DNA of 64,000 bases from Litchfieldia alkalitelluris (GTDB taxonomy: Bacteria; Bacillota; Bacilli; Bacillales; Bacillaceae_L). Of this stretch, positions 27,919-36,674 are shown in pieces. Location: NCBI RefSeq assembly GCF_002019645.1, contig NZ_KV917374.1, positions 957,452 through 1,021,451 on the forward strand, read 5' to 3'. A program made the translations under genes and the position numbers. Positions within the stretch are counted from its first letter, which is position 1; every line of letters begins with the position of its first letter. A model generated the notes under the pieces. The model made no database searches and was not told the origin of the DNA. It worked only from the letters and a program-made list of their open reading frames with translations.

Positions 27919-29124
27919 ATGGAGTTCTTACGTTATTTACCTACCATCCTAGCAAAATATTTTGTGAAGCTAGCTTACTTGATTTGCACTCTAATTTTCC
28001 CAGTTAATCCTAAAAAGATTACTTTTGCTTCCTACCGTGCTGAAGAGCTGAAAGGAAACTTAGCGTATATTTATAAAGAAATTTCTTATGAATATCGTGA
28101 TTATTCATGCCATTTTCTCTTTAAAAAATATAATTCTAGTTTCGGAGGAAAAGTAGATTACTTGAACCACATGTTAAAAGCTAGCTATCATATAGCAACA
28201 TCACGTTATTTTTTTATTGATGATTACTACTTTCCCGTTTATGCGATTACTCCTCGTAAGGGATCAGAGGTCGTTCAGTTTTGGCATGCAGCAGGGGCAT
28301 TTAAAAAATTCGGATACAGTACAATTGATAAACAATTTGGTCCGAGCGAAGCATATTTAAAGCATCTGAAGATACACTCAAATTATTCAAAGGCAATTGT
28401 AAGTTCCTCTGAAGTCATTCCGTTTTATGCGGAAGCTTTTGATATGCCTAAAGAGCAGGTACTACCATTAGGCTTGCCTAGAACAGATTATTTCTTTGAT
28501 ACGGACGAACATATTGAAACTAGAAATAGATTCTTTGAGGAATATCCAGAACTTATTGGTAAAAAGATTATGTTATATGCCCCAACGTTTCGTGGGAAAA
28601 GTCATTATCAGAGTTCGTTTAAAGCGCCAATTGATTTTGAAGCATTGAAGAAGAAGCTAGGAAATCAGTATGTTGTTTTGGTTAAACTTCACCCTTATAT
28701 GAAATCGATTGACGTAAGCGATGAAGTTCAAGACTTTGTATACCATATTAAAGACAATTTTGATACACAGGAATTGATGACAATCTCAGATTTGTTGGTT
28801 ACAGATTATTCATCAGTTGTGTTTGATTATAGTATTCTTTTGAAACCAATTGCATTTTTAGCAGATGATTTGGAATCCTATTTAGAAGAAAGAGATTTTT
28901 ATTACGAATTCCATACCTTTATTCCAGGGCCATTTTTTGAGCAAACAGACGAGTTTGCTGACTGGGTAGAGAAAGGTGATTTCGATCTAAATAAGGTTAC
29001 AACCTTTAGAGAACGCTTCTTTGATGTGAATGACGGGCAAGCAAGTAAGCGAATTGTTCAGGCTCTATTATCGACAGAGGCAAGTGTTGCTGAACAGCAA
29101 AAATTAACAAAAATGAGTTCTTAG
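27919..29124 (+). CDS. CDP-glycerol/CDP-ribitol phosphotransferase family (TarF/K-like)
   Basis: The second TagB/F-family transferase of the cluster, 401 residues, single catalytic domain. Motifs are HMLKASYHIATS, QFWHAAGAFKKFGYST, LPLGLPRTDYF, LYAPTFRGKS, VKLHPY and VTDYSSVVFDYSILLKP; the acceptor/donor His residues are in WHA and LHP. A hydrophobic N-terminal stretch (about 10-30) should dock it to the membrane. AGAGGAGGAG lies before the ATG. It is most similar by eye to the 630-residue gene that follows, and one or both should polymerise ribitol phosphate. The specific step is inferred. Confidence 0.87.
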   Translation: MEFLRYLPTILAKYFVKLAYLICTLIFPVNPKKITFASYRAEELKGNLAYIYKEISYEYRDYSCHFLFKKYNSSFGGKVDYLNHMLKASYHIATSRYFFIDDYYFPVYAITPRKGSEVVQFWHAAGAFKKFGYSTIDKQFGPSEAYLKHLKIHSNYSKAIVSSSEVIPFYAEAFDMPKEQVLPLGLPRTDYFFDTDEHIETRNRFFEEYPELIGKKIMLYAPTFRGKSHYQSSFKAPIDFEALKKKLGNQYVVLVKLHPYMKSIDVSDEVQDFVYHIKDNFDTQELMTISDLLVTDYSSVVFDYSILLKPIAFLADDLESYLEERDFYYEFHTFIPGPFFEQTDEFADWVEKGDFDLNKVTTFRERFFDVNDGQASKRIVQALLSTEASVAEQQKLTKMSS

Positions 29125-29127
29125 GTA

Positions 29128-29151
29128 AGAGGGTTACTACAATCCTCTTTT
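29128..29151 (+). terminator. Hairpin between two phosphotransferase genes, possible attenuator
   Basis: The 9-bp stem AAGAGGGTT/AATCCTCTT with loop ACTAC is followed by only TTCC. It is too weak to be a sure terminator and could tune expression inside the operon. Confidence 0.4.
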
Positions 29152-29183
29152 CCTATTACATACCTATAAATGGAGGAGCTTAA

Positions 29184-31076
29184 ATGAGTAGTACGGAAAA
29201 ACGACCTAAACGATTAAATTGGAAAGAAAGATCGTTTGAAGTCAAAATGACCACCAAAACAGATAAACATAAAAATAATGAAGTGATACAAAGTAATGCT
29301 CCCGTGGAAAATGCTCCTAAACGTGAATTAGTATTGGACGCAGCTGGTACACTACCTCCTGAGAATTACATCCCACGTCGAAAAGTTACAAAGTTAAAAT
29401 GGAATGGACCAATTTTTGAGATACAAGGATATTACTATCTTGAGAATCTACCTTTATTAAATGATGATATGGTGAAAAAGTCACTGGTTCTTATTAATGC
29501 AAGCGGCGAAAAAACTGAATTCCCACTCAAAGATAAGAATATTCGTCAGTTAAAAATTGATAAAGAACACGGTGTTGATGATTTGTATTTGTGGTCTGGT
29601 TTCCAAGGGAAGTATAACCTTGCCACTGACACTAGTGATGGTAAGCCACTTCCTGCAGGTACATATACTGTTTATTTAAAACTTGAAGTCTATGTTAGTA
29701 CACGTAAAAAATATGAGCAATTATTCTCCTTAGGGAATATAAATGAATTTCTTAATGACGGCTTTTATTCAACTAAGATGGAGTACTTTTCAGCCAAGCG
29801 AGAAATGAAGTTCAATCTTTTAGCCACTTATGATGAAGGTGTTAAAACATTAAAAATTAAGTCGACTAAATTAAAAGACTTTAATCCTGCCGAATTAACA
29901 GCTGATGCGAGTAGGAAAAAAGGGTTGTTTTATCGTTTCTTCAAAAAGTATGGATTTAAGCTTTTCTACATGTTTTTTACTCTTTTCCCATTACAGACTA
30001 AAAAGGTGTTATTTGCATCCGATAGTCGAACCGATATGAGTGGGAACTTTGAATTTGTATTTGCAGAAATGCAGCGACGTGATTTAGATTTTGATTATCA
30101 CTTTAGTTTGAGGAAAACGATTTTAGAAGAAAAATCATATAAAGAGATGATTGAGTTGGCTTATCATCTAGCTACATCTAAATTTATTGTATTAGACGAC
30201 TTTTACCCAATGGTCTATCCATTAAGAATTCGTGCAAATGCTGAGCTTGTTCAATTATGGCACGCGGTTGGCGCATTTAAAACGTTCGGATATAGCCGTA
30301 TTGGTCGACCAGGTGGTCCATCGCCATTATCGAAAAACCATCGAAATTATACAAAGGCCATCGTGAGTTCTAAAAATGTGGCAAAGCACTATGCCGAAGG
30401 CTTTGGAATTGATATTGGTCATATTGTTCCTACCGGTATTCCTAGAACTGATATATTCTTTGATCAGGATTATCAAAACCGAGTAAAAAATGACCTTTAT
30501 GAACAATTTCCTTACTTAAAGGATAAGAAAGTAATCATGTTCGCCCCAACATTTAGAGGGAACGGTCAGCAGTCTGCACATTATCCGATGGAAGTCCTTG
30601 ACCTAGACAAGCTTTATAAGAAGTTTAAGGATGAGTATGTTTTTCTATTTAAGGTTCACCCATTTGTGAAAAATGACTGGAGTATTCCTTACCAATATAG
30701 TGACTTCTTCTATGATTTTTCAGAGTACAGAGAAATCAATGATTTATTGTTTGTTACTGATGTCTTGATTACTGATTATTCTTCTGTTTGCTTTGAATTT
30801 GCTTTATTAAATAAACCAATGGTCTTCTTTGCCTTTGATGTGGCAGAGTATGTTCAAGAGCGAGACTTTTATTATGATTATCATTCCTTTATCCCTGGTC
30901 CACTTGTACGTTCAACAGGTGAATTAATTAAAACAATCGAGACAGGTAACTTTAAAATGGAAAAAATCCATCCTTTTGTTAATTATTTCTTTGAAAATAC
31001 AGATGGTAAATCAAGCGCTAGAGTGGTTGACCAAATATTTTTAGAGCAACAAGGCAATGATGAAAACTTGAAGTAG
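29184..31076 (+). CDS. Teichoic acid polyol-phosphate polymerase (TarL/TagF-like)
   Basis: The 630 residues have two parts: an N-terminal beta-rich region (about 50-230, with WNGPIFEIQGYYYLENLP) of the kind found in long polymerases, and a C-terminal TagF-type catalytic domain (about 255-625) with LWHAVGAFKTFGYSR, GIPRTD, FAPTFRGNG, FKVHPF and ITDYSSVCFEFALL. Length and architecture fit the main chain polymerase, TarL if the polymer is ribitol phosphate. GGAGGAG precedes the ATG. The first 45 residues are Lys/Asn-rich and probably disordered. Confidence 0.88.
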   Translation: MSSTEKRPKRLNWKERSFEVKMTTKTDKHKNNEVIQSNAPVENAPKRELVLDAAGTLPPENYIPRRKVTKLKWNGPIFEIQGYYYLENLPLLNDDMVKKSLVLINASGEKTEFPLKDKNIRQLKIDKEHGVDDLYLWSGFQGKYNLATDTSDGKPLPAGTYTVYLKLEVYVSTRKKYEQLFSLGNINEFLNDGFYSTKMEYFSAKREMKFNLLATYDEGVKTLKIKSTKLKDFNPAELTADASRKKGLFYRFFKKYGFKLFYMFFTLFPLQTKKVLFASDSRTDMSGNFEFVFAEMQRRDLDFDYHFSLRKTILEEKSYKEMIELAYHLATSKFIVLDDFYPMVYPLRIRANAELVQLWHAVGAFKTFGYSRIGRPGGPSPLSKNHRNYTKAIVSSKNVAKHYAEGFGIDIGHIVPTGIPRTDIFFDQDYQNRVKNDLYEQFPYLKDKKVIMFAPTFRGNGQQSAHYPMEVLDLDKLYKKFKDEYVFLFKVHPFVKNDWSIPYQYSDFFYDFSEYREINDLLFVTDVLITDYSSVCFEFALLNKPMVFFAFDVAEYVQERDFYYDYHSFIPGPLVRSTGELIKTIETGNFKMEKIHPFVNYFFENTDGKSSARVVDQIFLEQQGNDENLK

Positions 31077-31081
31077 AAGGG

Positions 31082-33079
31082 ATGATTAAACTGTTCCCGA
31101 AGAATTCAAACTATTATTTTATTCCAAATATCATTGAAGGCTATGGTGGGCTTCCGCAAGCGATGCTTTATAGAGCTGACATGTTTCGTGAGTTTGCTCA
31201 TATAGATGTTACCATTTTAACCTTTAACTTTGATCCAACTATCAATTACTTTACAAATACAGTAATAAACCAAGAGCGATATAAGTCACTTTCAATCTTG
31301 AATATGTATGATTTTCTAAAAGGGGAGAACCAGCATATTGTTCAAGAGCCAATTGAACGCCCTTTTGCAGAAGATGGATATACAATTGAAAGACTTGAAG
31401 AGGAAAATGCCTTCCGTTTCCTTAAAGATGGATTGCTAGAGAAAATCAAAAGCTTTGATCCAAGTAATCAACGATTACTATCTATACAATATTTCAATGA
31501 GAAGCAAGTATGTATTAAAAGAGAAGATGTTGATGAATATGGAAGAATAACTAGAACAACGGATTTTGAACAGGATCAGGGAGTACCTACTCAAGAATTT
31601 TATTATGATGAGCTAGGTCACTGTTATTTGCGGAAATTGTATACCGAGAAAAATGGAAAAGGTAAGATTGATCAAATTCAATGGTTTGATAGGAACGGCC
31701 ATGTGAAAGAAATTTTCTCAACTGAGGAGGAACTTCAGGCGTATTGGATCGATTTCTTAACTGAAAAACCGATCAATCATTTCTTAATTGTAGACGGACG
31801 ATACCTTGACCATGCAGTTCTTAGTATTAAGAAGGAAAATGTTTATTCAATCTTTGTGACACATAGTACTCACCTTAGAGCGCCATACCATTTTGATTCT
31901 GTTCTACGTTTAGGTAATCGACCAGTACTAAAGAATCCAGGAAAGCCTGATGGAATCGTCTTCTTTACTGAAGCTCAAAAAGCAGACGTTGTAAGACGAG
32001 TCGGTGAACGAAATACTTATTTCGTCATACCACATGCATACAAAGGTCCTACTACCTTGCCTGACTTCTCTAAAAGAGATGTAAAAAAAGCTGTGGTAGT
32101 TGCGAGATACCACAAGGAAAAGCAGGTTGATCATGCTATTAAAGCATTTAGAACAGTCGTTGATGAGATCCCTGATGCGCAATTAGATTTATACGGGTTT
32201 GGGGATGAGTTAATTCCTTTACAAGAGTTAATTGATTCCTTGAACCTTACGGAAAATGTATTCTTAAAAGGGATGATTGATTACTCAGGCGAGGCATTCG
32301 AGGATGCGAGTTTCTCTGTGTTAACTAGTAAGTATGAAGGCTTTGGCCTTGTCATTCTTGAAAGTCTGGCTCATGGTTGCCCAGTAGTTAGTTATGATAT
32401 TAAATATGGTCCAAGTGACATGATAACTAATGGTGTTAATGGCTATTTAGTTAAAAAAGATGATATAGAGGAATTAGCCGCTCAAATGATTCAATTGTTT
32501 AAAGATCCTAATCTTGTTGAACAAATGAGCTTACAGGCCTTTAAAGTGGCACAGAAATTTGATGAACCTACTTTTGTTAAAAAATGGAAACTTCTATTTG
32601 ACACAATTATCGAACAAAAGCCACGGCGAAACCAGTTATCAGGTTTTGAGTTTAACCTTAACAAGTCGGACTGGTTGGAACGGCCTTTGGGAACATATGG
32701 GGTTGAAGGGAAATTGTCCTTAGTAGGCAACTATCCAAAAACAACCTTGAGCGAAATGGAGATTTTTTGGAAAGTTGAAGAAAGAGAAACAAGGGAGCAA
32801 TTCTTCGTCAAACCTACAATGATTCCCGTTTCAAAGAAAGAATGGCGTGTTCACGGAGTATTTCCGGTATTTAATCTATATCATAACCTGAGCAACCTAC
32901 CAGTAGGAACGTGGGATATCAGCTTAATACTAAAGTGGAATAATGCCTTTTTTGAAAAAAGAATTGGCTACCAAAAATCAGCGGAAGCTGCAAAGGAAAA
33001 AGCTGAAATTAAATCTAAGTATGTGTTTGAACCATATTATACAAAGCCATATGGAAACTTATCGTTTAGAGTCAAATAG
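31082..33079 (+). CDS. tagE: Teichoic acid alpha-glucosyltransferase, TagE-like (GT4)
   Basis: The 665 residues are close to the 673 of B. subtilis TagE, which glucosylates WTA. The N-terminal beta-rich region (about 1-250) precedes a GT4 domain with ARYHKEKQVDHAI (near 338), YGFGDELIPLQ and the nucleotide-sugar motif SKYEGFGLVILESLAHG, with EGFGLVILE as the ExxxxxxxE pair. A C-terminal beta domain (about 525-660) follows. It starts five bases after the polymerase stop, so it is in the same operon. It likely decorates the polymer with glucose; TarM-like GlcNAc transfer is an alternative. Confidence 0.82.
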   Translation: MIKLFPKNSNYYFIPNIIEGYGGLPQAMLYRADMFREFAHIDVTILTFNFDPTINYFTNTVINQERYKSLSILNMYDFLKGENQHIVQEPIERPFAEDGYTIERLEEENAFRFLKDGLLEKIKSFDPSNQRLLSIQYFNEKQVCIKREDVDEYGRITRTTDFEQDQGVPTQEFYYDELGHCYLRKLYTEKNGKGKIDQIQWFDRNGHVKEIFSTEEELQAYWIDFLTEKPINHFLIVDGRYLDHAVLSIKKENVYSIFVTHSTHLRAPYHFDSVLRLGNRPVLKNPGKPDGIVFFTEAQKADVVRRVGERNTYFVIPHAYKGPTTLPDFSKRDVKKAVVVARYHKEKQVDHAIKAFRTVVDEIPDAQLDLYGFGDELIPLQELIDSLNLTENVFLKGMIDYSGEAFEDASFSVLTSKYEGFGLVILESLAHGCPVVSYDIKYGPSDMITNGVNGYLVKKDDIEELAAQMIQLFKDPNLVEQMSLQAFKVAQKFDEPTFVKKWKLLFDTIIEQKPRRNQLSGFEFNLNKSDWLERPLGTYGVEGKLSLVGNYPKTTLSEMEIFWKVEERETREQFFVKPTMIPVSKKEWRVHGVFPVFNLYHNLSNLPVGTWDISLILKWNNAFFEKRIGYQKSAEAAKEKAEIKSKYVFEPYYTKPYGNLSFRVK

Positions 33080-33124
33080 TATTAATACTACTCTCATTAT
33101 TGGTGAATTAGAAAGGAATACAGC

Positions 33125-33856
33125 ATGCTTAACAAAAAAGCAGTTATGAATCTTTCGTTTGTTGATTCAAGCCTCGACCAGTTCGTTAAAGAGCTTGAAC
33201 ACTATATTGACACCTCGACAAAAGCACATGTTGTTACGGCGAATCCAGAAATCATCATGTATGGTGAGAAAGATCCTTCATATAAAAAAATCCTAGAGCA
33301 AGCTGAGTTTATGACGCCTGATGGAATTGGTGTAGTCATTGCATCAAAGATTCTTGGTGACCATCTCCAAGAACGAATTGCTGGCTTTGATGTAATGGAG
33401 CGGTTGCTACAATTATCAAGTGAGAAGCAGTATAAGCTTTATTTTATAGGAGCATCACAAGATGTGATTGAAACAGCTGTAGGGAATATGAAAAGAAAAT
33501 ATCCTTCTCTTTCAGTGGTTGGTTATCATAATGGATATTTTGATTGGGATGATAATGTTTTAGTAGAAACAATTGCTGAAAGCAAGCCAGACATTATATT
33601 TGTAGGACTAGGTTTCCCAAAGCAAGAGCAGTGGATTTCGAAATCTATCGATTCTTTTAACAAAGGAATCTTTATTGGTGTTGGCGGGAGCTTCGATGTT
33701 TGGGCTGGAAAAGTAAAGCGAGCTCCAATAGTATGGCAGAAGCTGAATATCGAGTGGCTCTATCGCTTAGTTAATCAGCCAACAAGATGGAGAAGGATGC
33801 TTGTATTGCCACAATTTTTGATTAAGATTATTGGAATTCGGATGTTAAAAAAGTAA
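33125..33856 (+). CDS. tagA: N-acetylglucosaminyldiphosphoundecaprenol ManNAc transferase
   Basis: GT26 (WecG/TagA/CpsF) enzyme that adds ManNAc from UDP-ManNAc to undecaprenyl-PP-GlcNAc, the first committed WTA step. Of 243 residues, key blocks are THVVTANPE-like VVTANPEIIM (near 37), MTPDGIGVV with the catalytic-base Asp (near 66), YFIGAS, VGLGFPKQE and VGGSFDVWAGKVKRAP. The C-terminal basic amphipathic tail (RWRRMLVLPQF...) docks the enzyme to the membrane. The start is ATG after GAAAGGAAT. It closes the operon and is followed by a strong terminator. Confidence 0.95.
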   Translation: MLNKKAVMNLSFVDSSLDQFVKELEHYIDTSTKAHVVTANPEIIMYGEKDPSYKKILEQAEFMTPDGIGVVIASKILGDHLQERIAGFDVMERLLQLSSEKQYKLYFIGASQDVIETAVGNMKRKYPSLSVVGYHNGYFDWDDNVLVETIAESKPDIIFVGLGFPKQEQWISKSIDSFNKGIFIGVGGSFDVWAGKVKRAPIVWQKLNIEWLYRLVNQPTRWRRMLVLPQFLIKIIGIRMLKK

Positions 33857-33864
33857 ATTATTAG

Positions 33865-33915
33865 GGCTGTCTAAAAGTCATTGTTGTGAAATGTGACATT
33901 TAGACAGCCTTTTTT
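33865..33915 (+). terminator. Terminator of the WTA operon
   Basis: The 11-bp stem GGCTGTCTAAA/TTTAGACAGCC is followed by TTTTTT, eight bases after the tagA stop. Confidence 0.85.
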
Positions 33916-34033
33916 AATTGGTTGAGTTCGGCTTAGAACTCTTGCGAGGGGGGAGGGAGTGGAGGTTCAGTGCTTGGACACCTTGGAGAAACTCCGATCA
34001 ATTCAGAAGTCTATCCTGAAAATAACCTAGGTT

Positions 34034-34178
34034 GTGGAGTTCCATGGGCTGCGATCCACTTGCTTTCCGCGGGGTGGTCCGTGAGCCTCCTCGTCGCCAG
34101 GGGCGGGCTTCTGCGGGGTCTCACGAGACCACTGGATCCCGCAGGAGTCAAGTGGCTCTCCGCTCATTCCACACTAAG
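34034..34178 (+). repeat. GC-rich intergenic repeat, family 1, copy C
   Basis: Same orientation as 1831-1970, sharing GCGATCCACTTGCTTTCCGC, GAGCCTCCTCGTCGC and the end CTCTCCGCTCATTCCACACTA. The inner palindrome reads GGTCTCACGAGACC. Small frames in it are not genes. Confidence 0.85.
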
Positions 34179-34261
34179 TCCAACAACATTTTCATTCTCT
34201 ATGGTGCGAATTTTTTGTAGCATTGGGGTCTTCTGAAAACAACTTAGATAAGCGGTTAGAA

Positions 34262-34586
34262 AGGGAACCACAGGGGTGTCTGATTCCCTTTTTGATGCCA
34301 AAAGCCTTGGAGAGGGAATCAAAGAGTGTGTCTGATTCCCTTTTTGAAGCCAAAAGCCTTGGAAAGGGAATCAAAGAGTGTTTCTGATTCCTTTTCTGAT
34401 GCCAGAAGCCTGAGAAAGGGAATCAAAGAGTGTGTCTGATTCCTTTTCTGATGCCAGAAGCCTGAGAAAGGGAATCAAAGAGTGTGTCTGATTCCTTTTC
34501 TGATGCCAAAAGCCTTGGAAAGGGAATCAAAGAGTGTGTTTGATTCCTTTACTCAAGCCAAAAGCCTTAATAAGGGCATCAAAGTT
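34262..34586 (+). repeat. 52-bp-period tandem hairpin array A (six units)
   Basis: Six head-to-tail units repeat with an exact 52-bp period (TGATTCC at 34281, 34333, 34385, 34437, 34489, 34541). Each has a hairpin with arms GGAATCA and TGATTCC around an 11-base loop (AAGAGTGTGTC in the typical unit), then a 27-base spacer with TGATGCCAAAAGCCTTGGA or close variants. No coding potential. The architecture matches the unrelated-sequence array at 37790-38756. Confidence 0.9.
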
Positions 34587-34633
34587 TTTTGGTTATTACA
34601 AATAACACCTAAATGTATAACATGAGACGTCCT

Positions 34634-34720
34634 GATTGTAATCGGCGCACTGTTTCTGCTGGGGCTCACAAGACCGCTTAGATCCAGCTGGAGTCGAGTG
34701 AACCTTCGCCCATTTCCAAT
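34634..34720 (+). repeat. Degenerate copy of repeat family 1
   Basis: GCTGGGGCTCACAAGACCGC, TAGATCCAGCTGGAGTC and a CCATTTCC-type end resemble the central palindrome and right end of copies A-C, with many mismatches. Confidence 0.5.
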
Positions 34721-34847
34721 AATAGTTTTTGTCCTCTATCGTGCGAATAAATCACGTCTTTTAAAATTCTCCTTATTGTGGAAGAATCGACCAATAATTC
34801 TGAGCCAATCGTAGATAATAAGGGTTAAAAACATGAGGGGGGATTTG

Positions 34848-35675
34848 ATGAGGTATTTAAAATTCCTTATTGCATGTATAGTATTTTTACAAATGAACGC
34901 ACTTACCTATGCAACTGATTCTATAGAAGAAGGAAATCTCCCGGTAATAATCGCTCATCGCGGCGCATCTGGAAGCTATCCTGAGAATACATTAGTGGCA
35001 TATCAGAAAGCGATAGAAGCTGGAGCAGACTATCTAGAAATAGATTTACAAATGACGCAGGATGGACATTTAGTAACCATTCATGATCAAACAGTTAATG
35101 ACACGACTAATGGAACTGGAAAAGTTAGTAGCTTTAGCTTAAATGATTTACAAAAGCTAGATGCAGGTTCATGGCTTGATAAACAGTATAAAGGCGTAAA
35201 GATACCAACATTAGCTGAAGTGTTTAGGACATTTGGAAACTCCGCCCAATATTATATAGAAGTTAAAAAGCCAAATGCCTACATAAACATGGAAGAAAAG
35301 CTAATAGAAGAGATCAGAAATAACAAAATAAACTTAGAAAATATCATTATTCAATCATTTGAGCTGAAAAGCCTTGAAAAAATACATAAATTAGAACCAA
35401 GCATAAAGCTTGTGATGCTTTATTGGAAGAAAAATAAAATACCTACCAATGACTGCCCTAAGCTTAAGCAGTTAGCGTACGCAGTTGGAATGAATCATGA
35501 TAGAGTGACGGCAGACATGGTCAAACAAGTACATGAACAGGGTCTACGGCTCCATGTATATACCGCAAATGATGATGAAGAGATTGATGCTGCTTTAAAA
35601 TCCGGAGTTGATGGAATTTTTACTAACTATCCGGAAAAGTATAATCGAGATCTTCTATTCATGTTATTTAGATAA
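34848..35675 (+). CDS. Secreted glycerophosphodiester phosphodiesterase
   Basis: GDPD-family enzyme that cleaves glycerophosphodiesters to glycerol-3-phosphate plus an alcohol. It has a signal peptide of about 23 residues (ending near LTYA), then a complete GDPD core: IAHRGASGSYPENT (catalytic His), GADYLEIDLQMTQDGHLVTIHD (acidic metal ligands and second His), YIEVKKP and a final SGVDGIFTNYPE. The ATG at 34848 is preferred because GGGGGG lies six bases upstream; an ATG at 34833 overlaps that site. Its position beside WTA genes suggests salvage or remodelling of glycerol-phosphate polymers, as with GlpQ. It stands alone between repeats. Confidence 0.9.
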   Translation: MRYLKFLIACIVFLQMNALTYATDSIEEGNLPVIIAHRGASGSYPENTLVAYQKAIEAGADYLEIDLQMTQDGHLVTIHDQTVNDTTNGTGKVSSFSLNDLQKLDAGSWLDKQYKGVKIPTLAEVFRTFGNSAQYYIEVKKPNAYINMEEKLIEEIRNNKINLENIIIQSFELKSLEKIHKLEPSIKLVMLYWKKNKIPTNDCPKLKQLAYAVGMNHDRVTADMVKQVHEQGLRLHVYTANDDEEIDAALKSGVDGIFTNYPEKYNRDLLFMLFR

Positions 35676-35836
35676 AAATAAATAAGTAAGTAAAAATAGT
35701 ATGAAGCACACAATTTAAAATTGTACCATAGCCAGTCGCCAAAAAGCTGCTGATTCCCTCAGCTAAGATCACGAGGGTACGAACTTACGGTTGGGAGATC
35801 GGCTTAAGCACCAGAACTCATAAATAGACGGAAATA

Positions 35837-36008
35837 TGAGACTGTCGATTAATAGGGTAAGCAAATTTAGTTAAGTTGAATTTCTCAAATAATAGACCTA
35901 TTTGGCTTGATTTTATGTATATTCCACCTGTTTTTACGCATTATTTGCTTTAATTTAACCAAGTTGTTCATGTTTTTAAACGAGATGGTGAGTTAATCGA
36001 CAGTCTCA
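35837..36008. mobile_element. MITE-like element with 16-bp terminal inverted repeats
   Basis: TGAGACTGTCGATTAA (35837-35852) is the exact reverse complement of 35993-36008. The 140-bp AT-rich interior has further inverted segments (AGCAAAT/ATTTGCT, CAAATA/TATTTG) and no reading frame. ATA flanks both ends and could be a short target duplication. This is the form of a non-autonomous transposable element; no transposase is in the window. Confidence 0.5.
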
Positions 36009-36044
36009 ATATTCCACTTAATTAGTAATTAATATGAAAAAAAG

Positions 36045-36215
36045 CTGATATAGACGGAGAAATTACTCCTATTGACTTGAAAGACTAGAAAATGGGAGAT
36101 TTTACTGTGCATAAGCGGAAAAACTCCCCTAATTTCCCCCGAAACAAGCTCCATTCTGCATGTAACCGTAAAATCTCCGCTTATATTACTTTAGCTGCTT
36201 CTCCGATTAGGACAA
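36045..36215. repeat. Cluster of short AAGCGGA-type inverted segments
   Basis: TAGACGGAGAAATTACTCC, ATAAGCGGAAAAACTCCCC and, inverted, GTAAAATCTCCGCTTAT are variants of one motif in both orientations. Another trace (ATAGACGGAAAT) lies at 35824. The rest of the gap before tagO (35676-36674) is AT-rich, with a possible structured segment at 35737-35820 that I could not assign to a known RNA class. Confidence 0.45.
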
Positions 36216-36674
36216 GGCATCTTATTTAGAAGATTACGATGAACCGTATTACCTGTGAGTGAGGTTTTATTCAAAGTAGGTTCCAGATAGAGAAACTCAG
36301 GTGCCATTACGACTGTCATTGCGCGGAACAATTTTTTAAAAAGCACCTCAAAAGGAGCGGTTTAGGAATATAGTGTGGCTTTTTTCTGTTTAGGTGTTTA
36401 CCTTTTTAAATGTTAAGGTATTGTTAAGGTTTAATATTTATTATTTTATTCAGGAATATGAAACTAAATTGCCACTAATACGTCTAATAATTGGGACTGT
36501 AAAAAAATACTGTTTAAGTATCTATCTTGTTGTGGTATTATCACTTGTAGTGTATTAAAAATGTAAATGTTAAAAGCGACAAAAAATTACCAAACATTTA
36601 CGAATAAATATTAAGTAGTATTCTAAGTAGAAAAATATAGAATCGGATACAGTAAGGTTGAGGAGGATTTTTAC

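Noticed and set aside
33970-34236. 88- and 62-codon open frames
   Set aside because: Both are produced by repeat copy C and differ in frame from similar frames in the other copies, so there is no coding constraint.
34262-34586. Possible CRISPR array
   Set aside because: All units are near-identical over their whole length, with no unique spacers, and no cas genes are nearby. The same applies to 37790-38756.
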